Positions 1 to 8,102 of a DNA stretch of 13,608 bases are shown here, piece by piece. The notes beneath the pieces are model-generated. The model ran no database searches and was not told the DNA's origin. It was given only the letters and a program-made list of their open reading frames with translations. Location of the stretch: NCBI GenBank assembly GCA_937927885.1, contig CALEZJ010000052.1, positions 1 through 13,608 of the forward strand. Reading direction: 5' to 3'. Made by a program: the position numbers and the translations under genes. Position 1 is the stretch's first letter. Every line of letters begins with the position of its first letter. Source of the DNA: an uncultured Paracoccaceae bacterium (GTDB lineage: Bacteria > Pseudomonadota > Alphaproteobacteria > Rhodobacterales > Rhodobacteraceae).

Positions 1-215
1 GCTTCCAGATCGGCATCCTCATCGGCGGCAGCATCGTGATGGAGAAGGTCTTCGGCATTCCCGGGCTGGGGACGCTGACCATCGAGGCCGTGTTCGCCAA
101 GGATCTGCCGGTCATCCAGGGCGTGGTTCTGGTCAATGCCGCCTTCGTCGTCGTCATCAACATGCTGACCGACCTGTCCTATCGCCTGCTCAACCCGAAA
201 GTGAGACTGCAATGA
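1..215 (+). CDS. ABC importer inner-membrane permease, DppB-like, C-terminal end only
   Basis: This is the 3' end of a gene that starts before the window; the reading frame begins at base 3 and stops with TGA at 213-215. The roughly 70 visible residues match the end of DppB/OppB/NikB permeases. They include a GGSIVMEKVFGIPGLG segment, a following DLPVIQG segment, a last hydrophobic helix (VVLVNAAFVVVINML) and a short positively charged tail after LLNP. These proteins form half of the membrane channel of peptide/nickel/opine importers. The stop overlaps the start of the next permease in an ATGA, the usual arrangement for a dppBC pair. The transported substrate cannot be told from this fragment. 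Confidence 0.9.
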   Translation, partial: FQIGILIGGSIVMEKVFGIPGLGTLTIEAVFAKDLPVIQGVVLVNAAFVVVINMLTDLSYRLLNPKVRLQ

Positions 216-1108
216 CCCCGTCAATCCCCGGACCCGACCGGACGGGCGCCCCGGCCCGCACGCCCCGGAACCGATGGGTGCGCTTCGCGCGCCGTCTTGC
301 CGGGCAGCCGCTCGCCGTGATCGCCGGGTCTGCCCTTCTCGTCATCGTCGGCGTCCTGATCGCCGCGCCCTGGATTGCCCCCTATCGCCCGGATGCGACC
401 AACCTGATGGCCGTCCTGCGCCCACCGGGAACACCCGGCCACCTGCTGGGGACCGACGAGCTGGGCCGCGACATCCTCAGCCGCGTGCTTGTCGGCGGGC
501 GCATCTCGCTTCTGGCGGCCTTGCAGGGCACGGGCATCGCCCTGCTGATCGGCGTGCCCCTCGGTCTGGTGTCGGGCTATTTCGGCGGCTGGGCGGACAA
601 GATCATCATGTTCTTCAACGATGCCCTGATGAGCTTTCCGGCCATGCTGCTGGCCATGGCCATCGCGGGCATCCTGACCCCCAACCTGACCAACGCCATG
701 ATCGCGATCGGCATCATCACCGCGCCGCGCGCCGTCCGGCTGGTGCGCGCCAGCGCCCTCTCCATCCGCGAGGAGACCTATATCGAGGCCGCGCGCGCCA
801 TCGGCGCATCACAACTGTCCATCCTCACGCGCCATGTCATCCCGAACATCCTGCCGCCGCTTCTGGTGTTCGCCATGATCCTGGCGGGAACCGTGATGCT
901 GATGGAGGCCGGCCTCAGCTTTCTCGGCTTCGGCGTGCAGGCCCCGCAATCCAGCTGGGGGGCGATGCTGGGATCGTCGCTGGGCTACGCCGCCCGCGCC
1001 CCCTGGCTTGCGACCTTTCCCGGGTTGTGCATCGCCCTCACCGTCCTGATGCTGAACCTCTTTGGTGACGGACTGCGCGACGCGATCGGCAAGAAGGTGC
1101 GCACATGA
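212..1108 (+). CDS. ABC importer inner-membrane permease, DppC-like
   Basis: This 298-residue protein is the second channel subunit of a dipeptide/oligopeptide/nickel-family importer. A basic N-terminus (residues 18-31) is followed by a first membrane helix at about 34-56. The LGTDELGRDILSRV motif typical of DppC/OppC is at 79-92. Further helices lie at about 98-121, 131-154, 158-172, 213-231 and 268-284. The cytoplasmic EAA loop that docks the ATPases starts at EAARAIGA (192-199). The length is normal for the family. The ATG lies in an ATGA overlap with the upstream permease stop, and the gene ends in another ATGA overlap with the first ATPase. The family is clear; the cargo (peptide, opine, organic acid or metal) is not. 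Confidence 0.94.
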   Translation: MTPSIPGPDRTGAPARTPRNRWVRFARRLAGQPLAVIAGSALLVIVGVLIAAPWIAPYRPDATNLMAVLRPPGTPGHLLGTDELGRDILSRVLVGGRISLLAALQGTGIALLIGVPLGLVSGYFGGWADKIIMFFNDALMSFPAMLLAMAIAGILTPNLTNAMIAIGIITAPRAVRLVRASALSIREETYIEAARAIGASQLSILTRHVIPNILPPLLVFAMILAGTVMLMEAGLSFLGFGVQAPQSSWGAMLGSSLGYAARAPWLATFPGLCIALTVLMLNLFGDGLRDAIGKKVRT

Positions 1109-2139
1109 CCCTGCCCAGTCTGAAAAGCGGCGCCGCGCCGATCCTGTCCGTTCGCAACCTGACGCTGGAATTCCGGATGGCGGGGCGGTGGCTGCCCGCC
1201 GTCGACAGCGTGGATTTCGACCTCGCGCCGGGCGAAACGCTGGGGGTCGTCGGGGAAAGCGGCTCGGGGAAAAGCCTGACGGCGCTGGCGCTGATGGGCT
1301 TCGTCGGCCGCATGCGGCGAAACCAGCGCGTGTCCGGACAGGCGCTTTATGCCGGGCGGGACCTGCTGGGCCTGCCGGATCGGCAGATGCAGGCGTTGCG
1401 CGGCAACGACATCGCCATGATCTTTCAGGAACCCATGACCAGCCTCGATCCGTCGTTCAAGGTCGGGGCGCAGATCGCGGCCGGGGTGCGGCTACACCAG
1501 AAGGTGTCCCGCGCCGAGGCCCGTCGGATCGCCATCGACGCGATGGAGCGGGTGCATATCCCGAACGCCGCCATCCGGGCCGATTCCTATCCGCACGAAT
1601 TCTCGGGCGGCATGCGCCAGCGGGTGCTGATCGCCATGGCGATTGCCAACCGTCCCAGCGTGCTGATCGCCGACGAGCCCACGACCGCCCTCGATGTCAG
1701 CGTGCAGGCGCAGGTGCTGCGCCTGCTCAAGGACATGCAGAAGGACCTCGGTCTTTCGATGATCTTCATCACCCACAACATGGGCGTGGTGGCCGACATC
1801 TGTGATCGGGTCGCGGTGATGTACGCCGGGCAGATCGTCGAGAAGGCCAGCGTCGATGACCTGTTCGACAGCCCCCGACACCCCTACACCGAGCGGCTTC
1901 TCTCCTCGATGCCCAGCATCGAGAAACGCTCGGGACCCCTGACCTGGATCCCCGGAACCCCGCCGCAGTTCACCGACTTTCCCGCCGGCTGCCGGTTCCG
2001 GCCGCGCTGCGCGCATGCGACCGACGCCTGCCTTGGAGAAACGCGGCTGACCCATGGCACGGGCGGGCGCAGCAACCGCTGCACCCTGGGTCAGGACTGG
2101 CAGAACCCGAAAGGCGAAACAGAGGCGTCATGGACATGA
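1105..2139 (+). CDS. ABC importer ATPase, DppD/OppD-like
   Basis: This 344-residue cytoplasmic ATPase powers the importer together with the next gene. Walker A is GESGSGKS (50-57), the Q-loop glutamine is in MIFQEP (Q108), the signature is FSGGMRQR (166-173) and Walker B is VLIADEPT (186-193). The switch histidine is H224, in THN rather than the usual THD. The C-terminal oligopeptide/dipeptide-transporter domain has GCRFRPRC with cysteines at about 296, 302, 309 and 326. This cluster is normal for DppD/OppD, and in a mycobacterial OppD I recall it being reported to bind an iron-sulfur cluster. The start is in an ATGA overlap with the permease, and the 3' end overlaps the next ATPase by 10 bp. 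Confidence 0.94.
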   Translation: MTLPSLKSGAAPILSVRNLTLEFRMAGRWLPAVDSVDFDLAPGETLGVVGESGSGKSLTALALMGFVGRMRRNQRVSGQALYAGRDLLGLPDRQMQALRGNDIAMIFQEPMTSLDPSFKVGAQIAAGVRLHQKVSRAEARRIAIDAMERVHIPNAAIRADSYPHEFSGGMRQRVLIAMAIANRPSVLIADEPTTALDVSVQAQVLRLLKDMQKDLGLSMIFITHNMGVVADICDRVAVMYAGQIVEKASVDDLFDSPRHPYTERLLSSMPSIEKRSGPLTWIPGTPPQFTDFPAGCRFRPRCAHATDACLGETRLTHGTGGRSNRCTLGQDWQNPKGETEASWT

Positions 2140-3176
2140 ACAGCCCCCTCCTGAAAGCGCGAAAGATCGAAGTGACCTTTCGTACCCGGCGCGCGGGCCG
2201 GGCGGTCACGGTCGCTGCGGTCCGGGGCATCGATCTCGACCTTTTCCGTGGCCAGACCCTCGGCCTCGTCGGGGAAAGCGGCTCGGGCAAATCGACCCTG
2301 GCGCGCGCGCTGCTCAAGCTGGTGCCAATGGCGGGCGAGATCGAGATCGACGGCGAACAGGTGGCGCATCTCGGCTCGCGGCACTTTCGCCGCTACCGCC
2401 GAAAGATCCAGATGGTCTTCCAGGACCCCTATTCCTCCCTCGATCCGTCCATGACGGTCGGCGACAGCATCGCCGAGCCGCTGGTGGTTCATGCCCGCAT
2501 GACCCCGGGCCAGCGTGCCGCGCGGGTCGCCGAGGTTCTGCGGCAGGTCAACCTGCCCCCCGAGGTGGCAGACCGCTATCCCGACGAATTTTCCGGCGGC
2601 CAGCGCCAGCGGATCGCGATTGCCCGCGCCATCGCGCTCGATCCCGAAATCCTGATCTGCGACGAGGCCGTCAGCGCGCTCGACATCTCGACCCAGAACC
2701 AGATCATCCACCTGCTGGAAACCCTCCAGGAACGTTCGGGACTTGCCTATCTGTTCATCTCCCACGACCTCGCCGTGGTGCGCCACATCTCGGACCGGGT
2801 GGCGGTCATGTATCTGGGTGAAGTGATCGAGGAAGGCCCCGTCGACCGCATCTATGACCAGCCCGCGCATCCCTACACGCAGGTGCTGCTGAACGCGGTG
2901 CCGGTCGCCTCGCCGGCCGCGCAGCGGATCCGGTCGGCCACCGTGCTCGAAGGCGACGTGCCCGATCCGACCAATCCGCCGCCCGGCTGCGTCTTTTCGG
3001 GGCGCTGCCCGCTGGCCATGCCGCGATGCTTTCGCGACCCGCCCGCGCCCTTTGACCTGCCGACCGGCGGGCGCGTGCGCTGCCACCTGCACGACGACGG
3101 GCCAAGACTGGCCGGGGCCAGCGTCAGCGCCCTGATGGCGGCCCGCCAGCAAGACAGACCGGAGACCGCACGATGA
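2130..3176 (+). CDS. ABC importer ATPase, DppF/OppF-like
   Basis: This 348-residue protein is the second ATPase of the importer. Walker A is GESGSGKS (48-55), the Q-loop is MVFQDP (95-100), the signature is FSGGQRQR (154-161), Walker B is ILICDEA (174-180) and the switch histidine is H212 in SHD. A C-terminal cysteine-bearing domain (GCVFSGRCP, cysteines at about 287, 293, 300 and 318) is present as in other DppF/OppF proteins. A second ATG two codons downstream (2136) is equally possible. The last base pairs overlap the start of the dehydratase-like gene in an ATGA. This places transporter and catabolic genes in one translationally coupled series and suggests that the imported compound, or one derived from it, is the substrate of the enzymes that follow. 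Confidence 0.94.
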   Translation: MDMNSPLLKARKIEVTFRTRRAGRAVTVAAVRGIDLDLFRGQTLGLVGESGSGKSTLARALLKLVPMAGEIEIDGEQVAHLGSRHFRRYRRKIQMVFQDPYSSLDPSMTVGDSIAEPLVVHARMTPGQRAARVAEVLRQVNLPPEVADRYPDEFSGGQRQRIAIARAIALDPEILICDEAVSALDISTQNQIIHLLETLQERSGLAYLFISHDLAVVRHISDRVAVMYLGEVIEEGPVDRIYDQPAHPYTQVLLNAVPVASPAAQRIRSATVLEGDVPDPTNPPPGCVFSGRCPLAMPRCFRDPPAPFDLPTGGRVRCHLHDDGPRLAGASVSALMAARQQDRPETAR

Positions 3177-4462
3177 CCACCCAGACCCTTTCCCCCGCGC
3201 CCGACGGGGCGGCGCTCTACCGGGGAACGCGCTCGATCAAGCGCCTCGACTCCTCGGCCGAAGCGACGCGCCTCAACGCCGACTACATGAACCGGATGTG
3301 GTCCGAGATCGCCAATGGCGCCGAATTCGTCTTTGGCTACGGGCCCATGGAACTGATGAACGCGATGGACCTGTTTCTGGTCCTGCCGGTTCAATACGGC
3401 TCGGTTCTGGCGGCAAAGCAGCTCTATGGCCATTATCAGGGCGTCATCGAACGGCAGGGATATTTCCCGTCGCTGGCGAATTACGAAACCCTTCCCCTTG
3501 GCTATGTGTTCGACCCCGACCCGGCCAGGGCACCCTACGGCGGCCTGCCAAAGCCCAGCGCGGTGGTCGGCGGCTTCATGCAGACCCCGGCCGTCTATGA
3601 ACTCTATGCCCGCGAGATGGGCGCCCCGCTGTTCATGATGGATGACCCCTATCAGCAGGAACACATCGCGCCGCATTGGTGGGAACACGAATTCCGCGAT
3701 CCCGAGATCGTGCAGTTCGCGGTCGAGGAACTGAAGCGCTGCGTGCGCTTCCTCGAAAGCGTGACCTCCAAGATCTACAGCGAAACGCGGATGCGCGATT
3801 ATCTGGCCCGCGCCGACGAGATGAGCCGTCTTTATGACCAGATCACCGCGATGGCCTATGAACAACCCGGCCCGGCCCCCTTCACCGTCACCGACGCCTA
3901 TTCCGAGGTCGCGATCTTCGAAACGCATTTCGGGCACGAATGGGCGCTGGACCACGTCAGACGCATGCATGCCGAAGTCAGCGCAAGGGTGCGTGGCGGG
4001 GCCCATGCCGTGCCCGGCGAAAGGACCCGTCTGCTCTGGGCGGGCACGCCGATGTGGTATGACCTCGGGTTCTACAACGAATGGGAAGACAGCCACGGCG
4101 CGATCTTCATCGAGACGATGTACCTGCCGCGCGCAAAGCGCCTGATCGTGCCGGATCGCTCGGATGCGATTGCGGCGGCCTTCCTGCGCCGCCACATGCG
4201 CTATACCGGGCCCAGCCCGCGCGCGGCGGCGGAACTGGTGATCCATCAGGCCCGGCAATACCACATCGACGGGGTGATCCTGCCGCGCCGCGGCCCGACG
4301 CGCGACGCCGCCGCCTCGTCTCATCACATGGCCGAACGGCTCCGGGCGGCGGGGATACCGGCCCTGATGGTCGAATACGCGCCCTTCGGCGTGACCGTCG
4401 ACGAGGCGCGCGCGCTGCGCGTGCAGGTCACCGACTTCATCGAGAAGATCCAGAATGACTGA
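3173..4462 (+). CDS. 2-hydroxyacyl-CoA dehydratase / benzoyl-CoA reductase family protein (HgdB/BcrB-like), lacking the Fe-S cysteines
   Basis: This 429-residue protein has the layout of HgdB/HadB/FldB/BcrB subunits. It has an N-terminal YGPMELMNAMDLF segment (56-68), GYFPSLANYE (96-105) followed by LPLGYVF, a central helical region, RLLWAGTPMWYDLGFYNEWE (286-305) and a C-terminal DGVILP/GIPALMVEYAPFG region (366-406). Family members bind a [4Fe-4S] cluster through three cysteines per subunit and, after one-electron activation, dehydrate 2-hydroxyacyl-CoA or reduce aromatic CoA esters. Here the first position reads Ala (A102 in LANY, normally CSY), the second falls in MQTPAVYE (137-143) without Cys, and the third in PRRGPTRD (371-378) without Cys. 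The only cysteine is C190, in a helix. A standard iron-sulfur reaction is therefore unlikely. The start is coupled to the importer ATPase by ATGA, and the 3' end overlaps its partner by 8 bp. The fold is likely; the reaction is unknown. Confidence 0.82.
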   Translation: MTTQTLSPAPDGAALYRGTRSIKRLDSSAEATRLNADYMNRMWSEIANGAEFVFGYGPMELMNAMDLFLVLPVQYGSVLAAKQLYGHYQGVIERQGYFPSLANYETLPLGYVFDPDPARAPYGGLPKPSAVVGGFMQTPAVYELYAREMGAPLFMMDDPYQQEHIAPHWWEHEFRDPEIVQFAVEELKRCVRFLESVTSKIYSETRMRDYLARADEMSRLYDQITAMAYEQPGPAPFTVTDAYSEVAIFETHFGHEWALDHVRRMHAEVSARVRGGAHAVPGERTRLLWAGTPMWYDLGFYNEWEDSHGAIFIETMYLPRAKRLIVPDRSDAIAAAFLRRHMRYTGPSPRAAAELVIHQARQYHIDGVILPRRGPTRDAAASSHHMAERLRAAGIPALMVEYAPFGVTVDEARALRVQVTDFIEKIQND

Positions 4463-5576
4463 CCCATCCAGCACCCTTGCGCCGTTCCTGCGGGCCTATG
4501 AAACCCGATGGTCGCCCGCGGCAAGGCGCCCGATCCTGGGCTATCTCGACGCCGGCTTTCCCGAAGAAATCGCCATCGCGGCAGGCTTTCACCCCCTGCT
4601 GCTGACCGCCGATCCCTCCGCGCCGCGGATCGAGACGCGGGATCGTCTCGACCTCTCGACCCCCGGGCGCGTGGCGCAACTCTTCGAAGGTCTCGCCACC
4701 GGTCGCTATGGCTTTGTCGATCTGCTGGTGGTCACCGGCGGGGATCGCTTCGTGTCGAACACCTATGGCTTTCTCGACGCCGAGCGCGAGCGCACCGGCC
4801 GCCTGCCGGTCGCCGCGATGCTCTACATGGAACGGGCGCACGGAACCTACCGCGAGCATCGGGACTTCAACCGGCGCCAGTTCGAGAAACTCGCGATCCG
4901 GCTGGGTGCGCTCAGCGGGCAGCCCGTGACGCAACCGCGTCTGGCCGAGGCAATCCACCTCGTGAACCGGGCCCGCGCGCTGGTGGCGCGGTTCGATGCC
5001 CTGCGGGCGCAACGCCCGGGGCTGGTCAGCGCCAGGGATGCCGCCCTCATCGGCCTCGGCGCGCATCTCATGGACAAGACGGACTTCATCGCCGCCCTCG
5101 ATGCGCACCTTGCCGCGCTGGCAATCCTGGACGGGGCGGTGCCCGACCGCCCGCGCGTCGTGCTCTGCGGCTCGGACCTCGACCATCCCCTGATCCATGC
5201 CGCCCTCGATGCGGCCGGCGTGGCCCTCGTGGGGGAAACCGTGGCGCTGACCGGCGGCTACGGCTTTGATCCCGTGCGCGAGGACATTCCCCCCATGGAC
5301 GCCCTCGCGGATCTTTCGACCTACCGGTTCCCGGCCCCGTGGATGTGGGGCAGGGACCGCCGCATCCGCCTGACCCGCGACCGCGCCGGCGCCGCGCGGC
5401 CTGACCGGGTCCTCTATCTGCACCGCAAATACGATGCCGGGATCGGCTGGGACTATCCCGACCTGCGCGACGCGCTTCAGGCGCAGGGCATCGCGGTGCG
5501 CCTGATCCACGACATGCCCTACGACATCCCGTCGCCCGCCGCGATGCAACGCGCGATTGCCGAGGCCCTGGCATGA
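4455..5576 (+). CDS. 2-hydroxyacyl-CoA dehydratase / benzoyl-CoA reductase family protein, second subunit (HgdA/HadC/BcrC-like), lacking the Fe-S cysteines
   Basis: This 373-residue protein is the likely partner of the preceding gene. Family signs are ILGYLDAGFPEEIAIAAGFH (27-46, the usual GY...P.ELI.AAG start), the FVDLLVVTGGD segment (87-97), RVVLCGSDLDH (234-244) followed by an ETVALTGGYGFD stretch (261-272), and the C-terminal PDRVLYLHRKYDAG (316-329). The family normally has VV..TCD where VVTGGD (92-97) is seen, and K-F-C-D-P near the RKYD (324-327) site. Both cysteines are absent, and the first ligand region (about 68-80) has none. The sole cysteine, C238, lies in the strand after the central linker. 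As in the partner, no [4Fe-4S] site can be built. A heterodimer like HadBC is inferred from the overlapping gene pair. The function is unknown and may be structural, acyl-CoA binding or a non-radical lyase. Confidence 0.78.
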   Translation: MTDPSSTLAPFLRAYETRWSPAARRPILGYLDAGFPEEIAIAAGFHPLLLTADPSAPRIETRDRLDLSTPGRVAQLFEGLATGRYGFVDLLVVTGGDRFVSNTYGFLDAERERTGRLPVAAMLYMERAHGTYREHRDFNRRQFEKLAIRLGALSGQPVTQPRLAEAIHLVNRARALVARFDALRAQRPGLVSARDAALIGLGAHLMDKTDFIAALDAHLAALAILDGAVPDRPRVVLCGSDLDHPLIHAALDAAGVALVGETVALTGGYGFDPVREDIPPMDALADLSTYRFPAPWMWGRDRRIRLTRDRAGAARPDRVLYLHRKYDAGIGWDYPDLRDALQAQGIAVRLIHDMPYDIPSPAAMQRAIAEALA

Positions 5577-6850
5577 CGACCACCAGCACCGAGGGAGCCC
5601 CGGGAATGACCGAAGACGACCGCTATCTGGCCGGGTTGCGCGTGCTCGACCTGACCGACGCCAAGGGGTTCATGTGCGGCAAGGCCATGGGAATGCTCGG
5701 GGCCGACGTCATCAAGATCGAAAGCCCCCGGGGGGACCGCGAACGGCACCTGCCGCCCCGACGCGACGGCGCTCCGCAGGGCGAGGCAAGCCTCTACTGG
5801 CGCTCGTTCAACACCGACAAGCGCTCGGTGACGCTGGACCTGACCCATCCTCGCGGGCGCGACATCCTGCTGCGACTGGCGGAACGGGTCGATTTCCTGA
5901 TCGAATCCTTTGCGCCGGGCCATCTGGCCGCGCTGGGGCTGGGCTATGACGACCTCGCCCGCGTCAACCCGCGGCTGGTCATGGTGTCGATCACACCCTT
6001 CGGCCAGACCGGTCCCCTTTCGGGGTACAAGGGGGGCGAGCTGATCGCGCTGGCCATGGGGGCCGTGCTGAACAACACCGGCGACGCCGATCGTCCGCCG
6101 GTCAAGGAGGCGCTGGAATCCACCTATTTCCAGGCCTCCATGGCCGCCGCCTACGGCGCGCTGATCGCCTACTGGCATGTGCTCGGGGGCGGCAAGGGGC
6201 AGCAGGTGGACGTGTCCTTGCAGGAATGCGTGGTCAGCCGCCAGACCTCCGGCATCCTCGCCTGGCAGTTCGAAAGGCTCGACCTGAAACGCGAAGGCGA
6301 CAAGTCCCAGCTTGGCCCGGTCTCGACGACATGGTTCTGGCCCTGCAAGGACGGCCATCTGTTCTGGCACATGCTGGGGGGGCTGCACGGCGCCCCGGCC
6401 AACAGGGCGCTGACCGAATGGATGGACGAAACCCTTGCCGACAATCCGCTGCGCGAAATCAGGGACTGGCGGACCTTCGACAAGGCCGGGATCACGCAGG
6501 CGCAATGGAACCGGTTCGAGGGCGCGATCCGCCCCTTCTTCCTGACGCTGACCAAGGACCAGATCCGCACCGAAGGGAAACGACGCGGCATCAACGCCTG
6601 CGTCGCGAATGATCCGCTCGACGTGCTGAACTGCGATCATCTGGCCAGCCGCGACTACTGGTCGCTCCTGAACGACCCCGATCTGGGGCCGCTGCGCTAT
6701 CCCGGCTACCTGTTCAAGACCGCCGCGGACCGCCACCGGACCCTGCGGCCCGCCCCGGCCCTGGGCGCCGATACCGATGCCGTGCTCGGCCGGGACCTCG
6801 GGCTGTCCGAGGCCCAGATCCGTGACCTGAGGAATGACCATGTTCTCTGA
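5573..6850 (+). CDS. CaiB/BaiF (family III) CoA-transferase-like protein, catalytic Asp apparently missing
   Basis: Family III transferases move CoA between carboxylic acids through an aspartyl-CoA intermediate. This 425-residue protein has the family start GLRVLDLTDAKGF (21-33), GADVIKIESPRGD (43-55), TDKRSVTLDL (81-90), the VSITPFGQTGPLSGYKG stretch (138-154) and GGKGQQVDVSL (206-216). The C-terminus has the usual PAPALGADTDAVLG ending. CaiB Asp169 lies 22 residues before its GKG motif, next to a YF pair. Here that place is TYF (T184-F186) and holds Thr; the nearest acidic residue is E182. The protein may be a non-catalytic partner of the next gene, comparable to two-subunit transferases such as BbsEF. 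The ATG at 5573 is in an ATGA overlap with GAGG at 5562-5565. An alternative ATG at 5606 has GAGGGA upstream and would remove 11 residues lacking family features. Confidence 0.88.
   Translation: MTTTSTEGAPGMTEDDRYLAGLRVLDLTDAKGFMCGKAMGMLGADVIKIESPRGDRERHLPPRRDGAPQGEASLYWRSFNTDKRSVTLDLTHPRGRDILLRLAERVDFLIESFAPGHLAALGLGYDDLARVNPRLVMVSITPFGQTGPLSGYKGGELIALAMGAVLNNTGDADRPPVKEALESTYFQASMAAAYGALIAYWHVLGGGKGQQVDVSLQECVVSRQTSGILAWQFERLDLKREGDKSQLGPVSTTWFWPCKDGHLFWHMLGGLHGAPANRALTEWMDETLADNPLREIRDWRTFDKAGITQAQWNRFEGAIRPFFLTLTKDQIRTEGKRRGINACVANDPLDVLNCDHLASRDYWSLLNDPDLGPLRYPGYLFKTAADRHRTLRPAPALGADTDAVLGRDLGLSEAQIRDLRNDHVL
5591..5596 (+). promoter_or_regulatory. Possible ribosome binding site for an internal start of the first CoA-transferase
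   Basis: GAGGGA stands 9 bases before ATG 5606, which would start the protein at MTEDDRYLAGLRVLDL, close to where family III transferases usually begin. It competes with the coupled start at 5573, so the true N-terminus is undecided. Confidence 0.4.
6829..6833 (+). promoter_or_regulatory. Ribosome binding site of the second CoA-transferase
   Basis: GAGGA ends 6 bases before ATG 6840 but touches the earlier in-frame ATG at 6834 with no spacer. The spacing therefore decides for 6840 as the start. Confidence 0.6.
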
Positions 6851-8102
6851 ACAGATCGCCGCCGAGGGCGGCAGCATCACCCACCGGACCGGCCCCCTTG
6901 CCGGGCTGAAGGTGCTCGATTTCGGCTGGGCGCTCGTCGGGTCGCTGACGGGCAAGTATCTGGGCGACCACGGTGCCGAGGTGATCCGCGTCGAAAGCGC
7001 GACGCGACCGGACATGACCCGCGTGGACCGCCGGTTCTCGAAATCCTCGACCACCAGCCTCGATGACAAACCCTGGTTCGCCCATGTCAACACCTCCAAG
7101 CGCAGCCTCGCCATCGACCTGAAGAACAGGGCCTCGCGCCCGATCATCGAGGGGCTGATCCGCTGGGCCGACGTGGTGAACGAGAATTTCACCCCCGGCA
7201 CGCTGGACAAGCTGGGCTATTCCGCCGACCTGATGAAGCGCCTCAACCCCGACATCATCCTGGTGTCCGGCAGCCTCTTTGGCCAGACCGGGCCCCTTGC
7301 CAACGAGTGGGGGATCGACGGGACGGGGGCGGCGATTTCCGGGCGGCTCAATCTGACCGGTTGGCCGGACCGCACGCCGATCACGCCGAATGCCGGGATC
7401 TTCGGGGATTACGTCGTGCCGCTGGTCAACGGGATCGCCGTCATGGGCGCCCTGATCCGCAGGGCCCGCGCCGGCCAGGGCACGGTGATCGATTCCAGCA
7501 TGTACGAGATCAGCGCCCAGATCCTGACGCCTGCCTTTCTGGACTACCAGGTGACCGGCACCCTGCAACAGCGCCAGGGCAACCGCGTCGCGCATATGGC
7601 GCCGCATGGCGTGTTCCCGGCGCGGGGACAGGACGAATGGGTCGCCATCGCCGTTGAAACGGATGCCGAATGGGCGGCGCTGCGTCAGGTGCTGGGAAAC
7701 CCGCCCTGGGCCTGCGACCCCGCGCTGACCACCCTTGCCGGGCGCAAGGCGGCCGAGGACCGCATCGAAACCGGGATCGCCGACTGGACGCGCACTCTTG
7801 ACAGGTACGAGGCGATGCACAGGCTTCAGGCGGCGGGCGTGCCGGCCGGGGTGGTGCAGACCGCCGGCGACGTGGTCGAGCGTGACCCGCAACTGCGCCA
7901 CCGGCAGTTCCTCCATCCGGTCGCCCACCCGATCCTGGGCGAGTTCGGCCATCAGGTGGCGCCGTTCCGGCTGTCGCAGACCCCCGCCCATCCCTGTCCC
8001 GCCCCCGCCATGGGCGAGGCCAACGATTACGTCGCAACCGGGCTTCTGGGGCTGTCCGACGAGGAATTCGTCACCCTGATTGCCGAGGAGGTCTTCAAAT
8101 GA
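6840..8102 (+). CDS. CaiB/BaiF (family III) CoA-transferase with catalytic Asp present
   Basis: This 420-residue protein (counted from ATG 6840) is a second, clearly different family III CoA-transferase. It shows GLKVLDFGWALVG (22-34), GDHGAEVIRVES (42-53), TSKRSLAIDL (85-94), VSGSLFGQTGPL (142-153), and AGQGTVIDSSMYE (211-223). The Asp in FGDYVV (D190) lies 22 residues before the GQG motif, the same distance as CaiB Asp169 from its GKG, so the catalytic residue is kept. The C-terminal PAPAMGEANDYV and GLSDEEF segments are typical of the family. The gene overlaps its upstream neighbour by 11 bp and the next SDR in an ATGA. The tandem unequal pair suggests a heteromeric transferase, with this subunit as the catalytic one. 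Acid acceptor and CoA donor are unknown. Confidence 0.92.
   Translation: MFSEQIAAEGGSITHRTGPLAGLKVLDFGWALVGSLTGKYLGDHGAEVIRVESATRPDMTRVDRRFSKSSTTSLDDKPWFAHVNTSKRSLAIDLKNRASRPIIEGLIRWADVVNENFTPGTLDKLGYSADLMKRLNPDIILVSGSLFGQTGPLANEWGIDGTGAAISGRLNLTGWPDRTPITPNAGIFGDYVVPLVNGIAVMGALIRRARAGQGTVIDSSMYEISAQILTPAFLDYQVTGTLQQRQGNRVAHMAPHGVFPARGQDEWVAIAVETDAEWAALRQVLGNPPWACDPALTTLAGRKAAEDRIETGIADWTRTLDRYEAMHRLQAAGVPAGVVQTAGDVVERDPQLRHRQFLHPVAHPILGEFGHQVAPFRLSQTPAHPCPAPAMGEANDYVATGLLGLSDEEFVTLIAEEVFK

Noticed and set aside
1105..3176. The two ATPases as evidence of a duplicated, odd transporter
   Set aside because: Two different ATPases with cysteine-bearing C-terminal domains are normal for dipeptide/oligopeptide importers.
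2873..4474. 533-residue open frame on the minus strand opposite the ATPase and first dehydratase-like gene
   Set aside because: It is the antisense shadow of two recognisable genes in G+C-rich DNA. Its translation is rich in Arg, Gly, Ala and His with no family motifs.
5519..7210. 563-residue open frame on the minus strand opposite the CoA-transferase genes
   Set aside because: Same shadow effect; both plus-strand transferases show full family motifs over this stretch.
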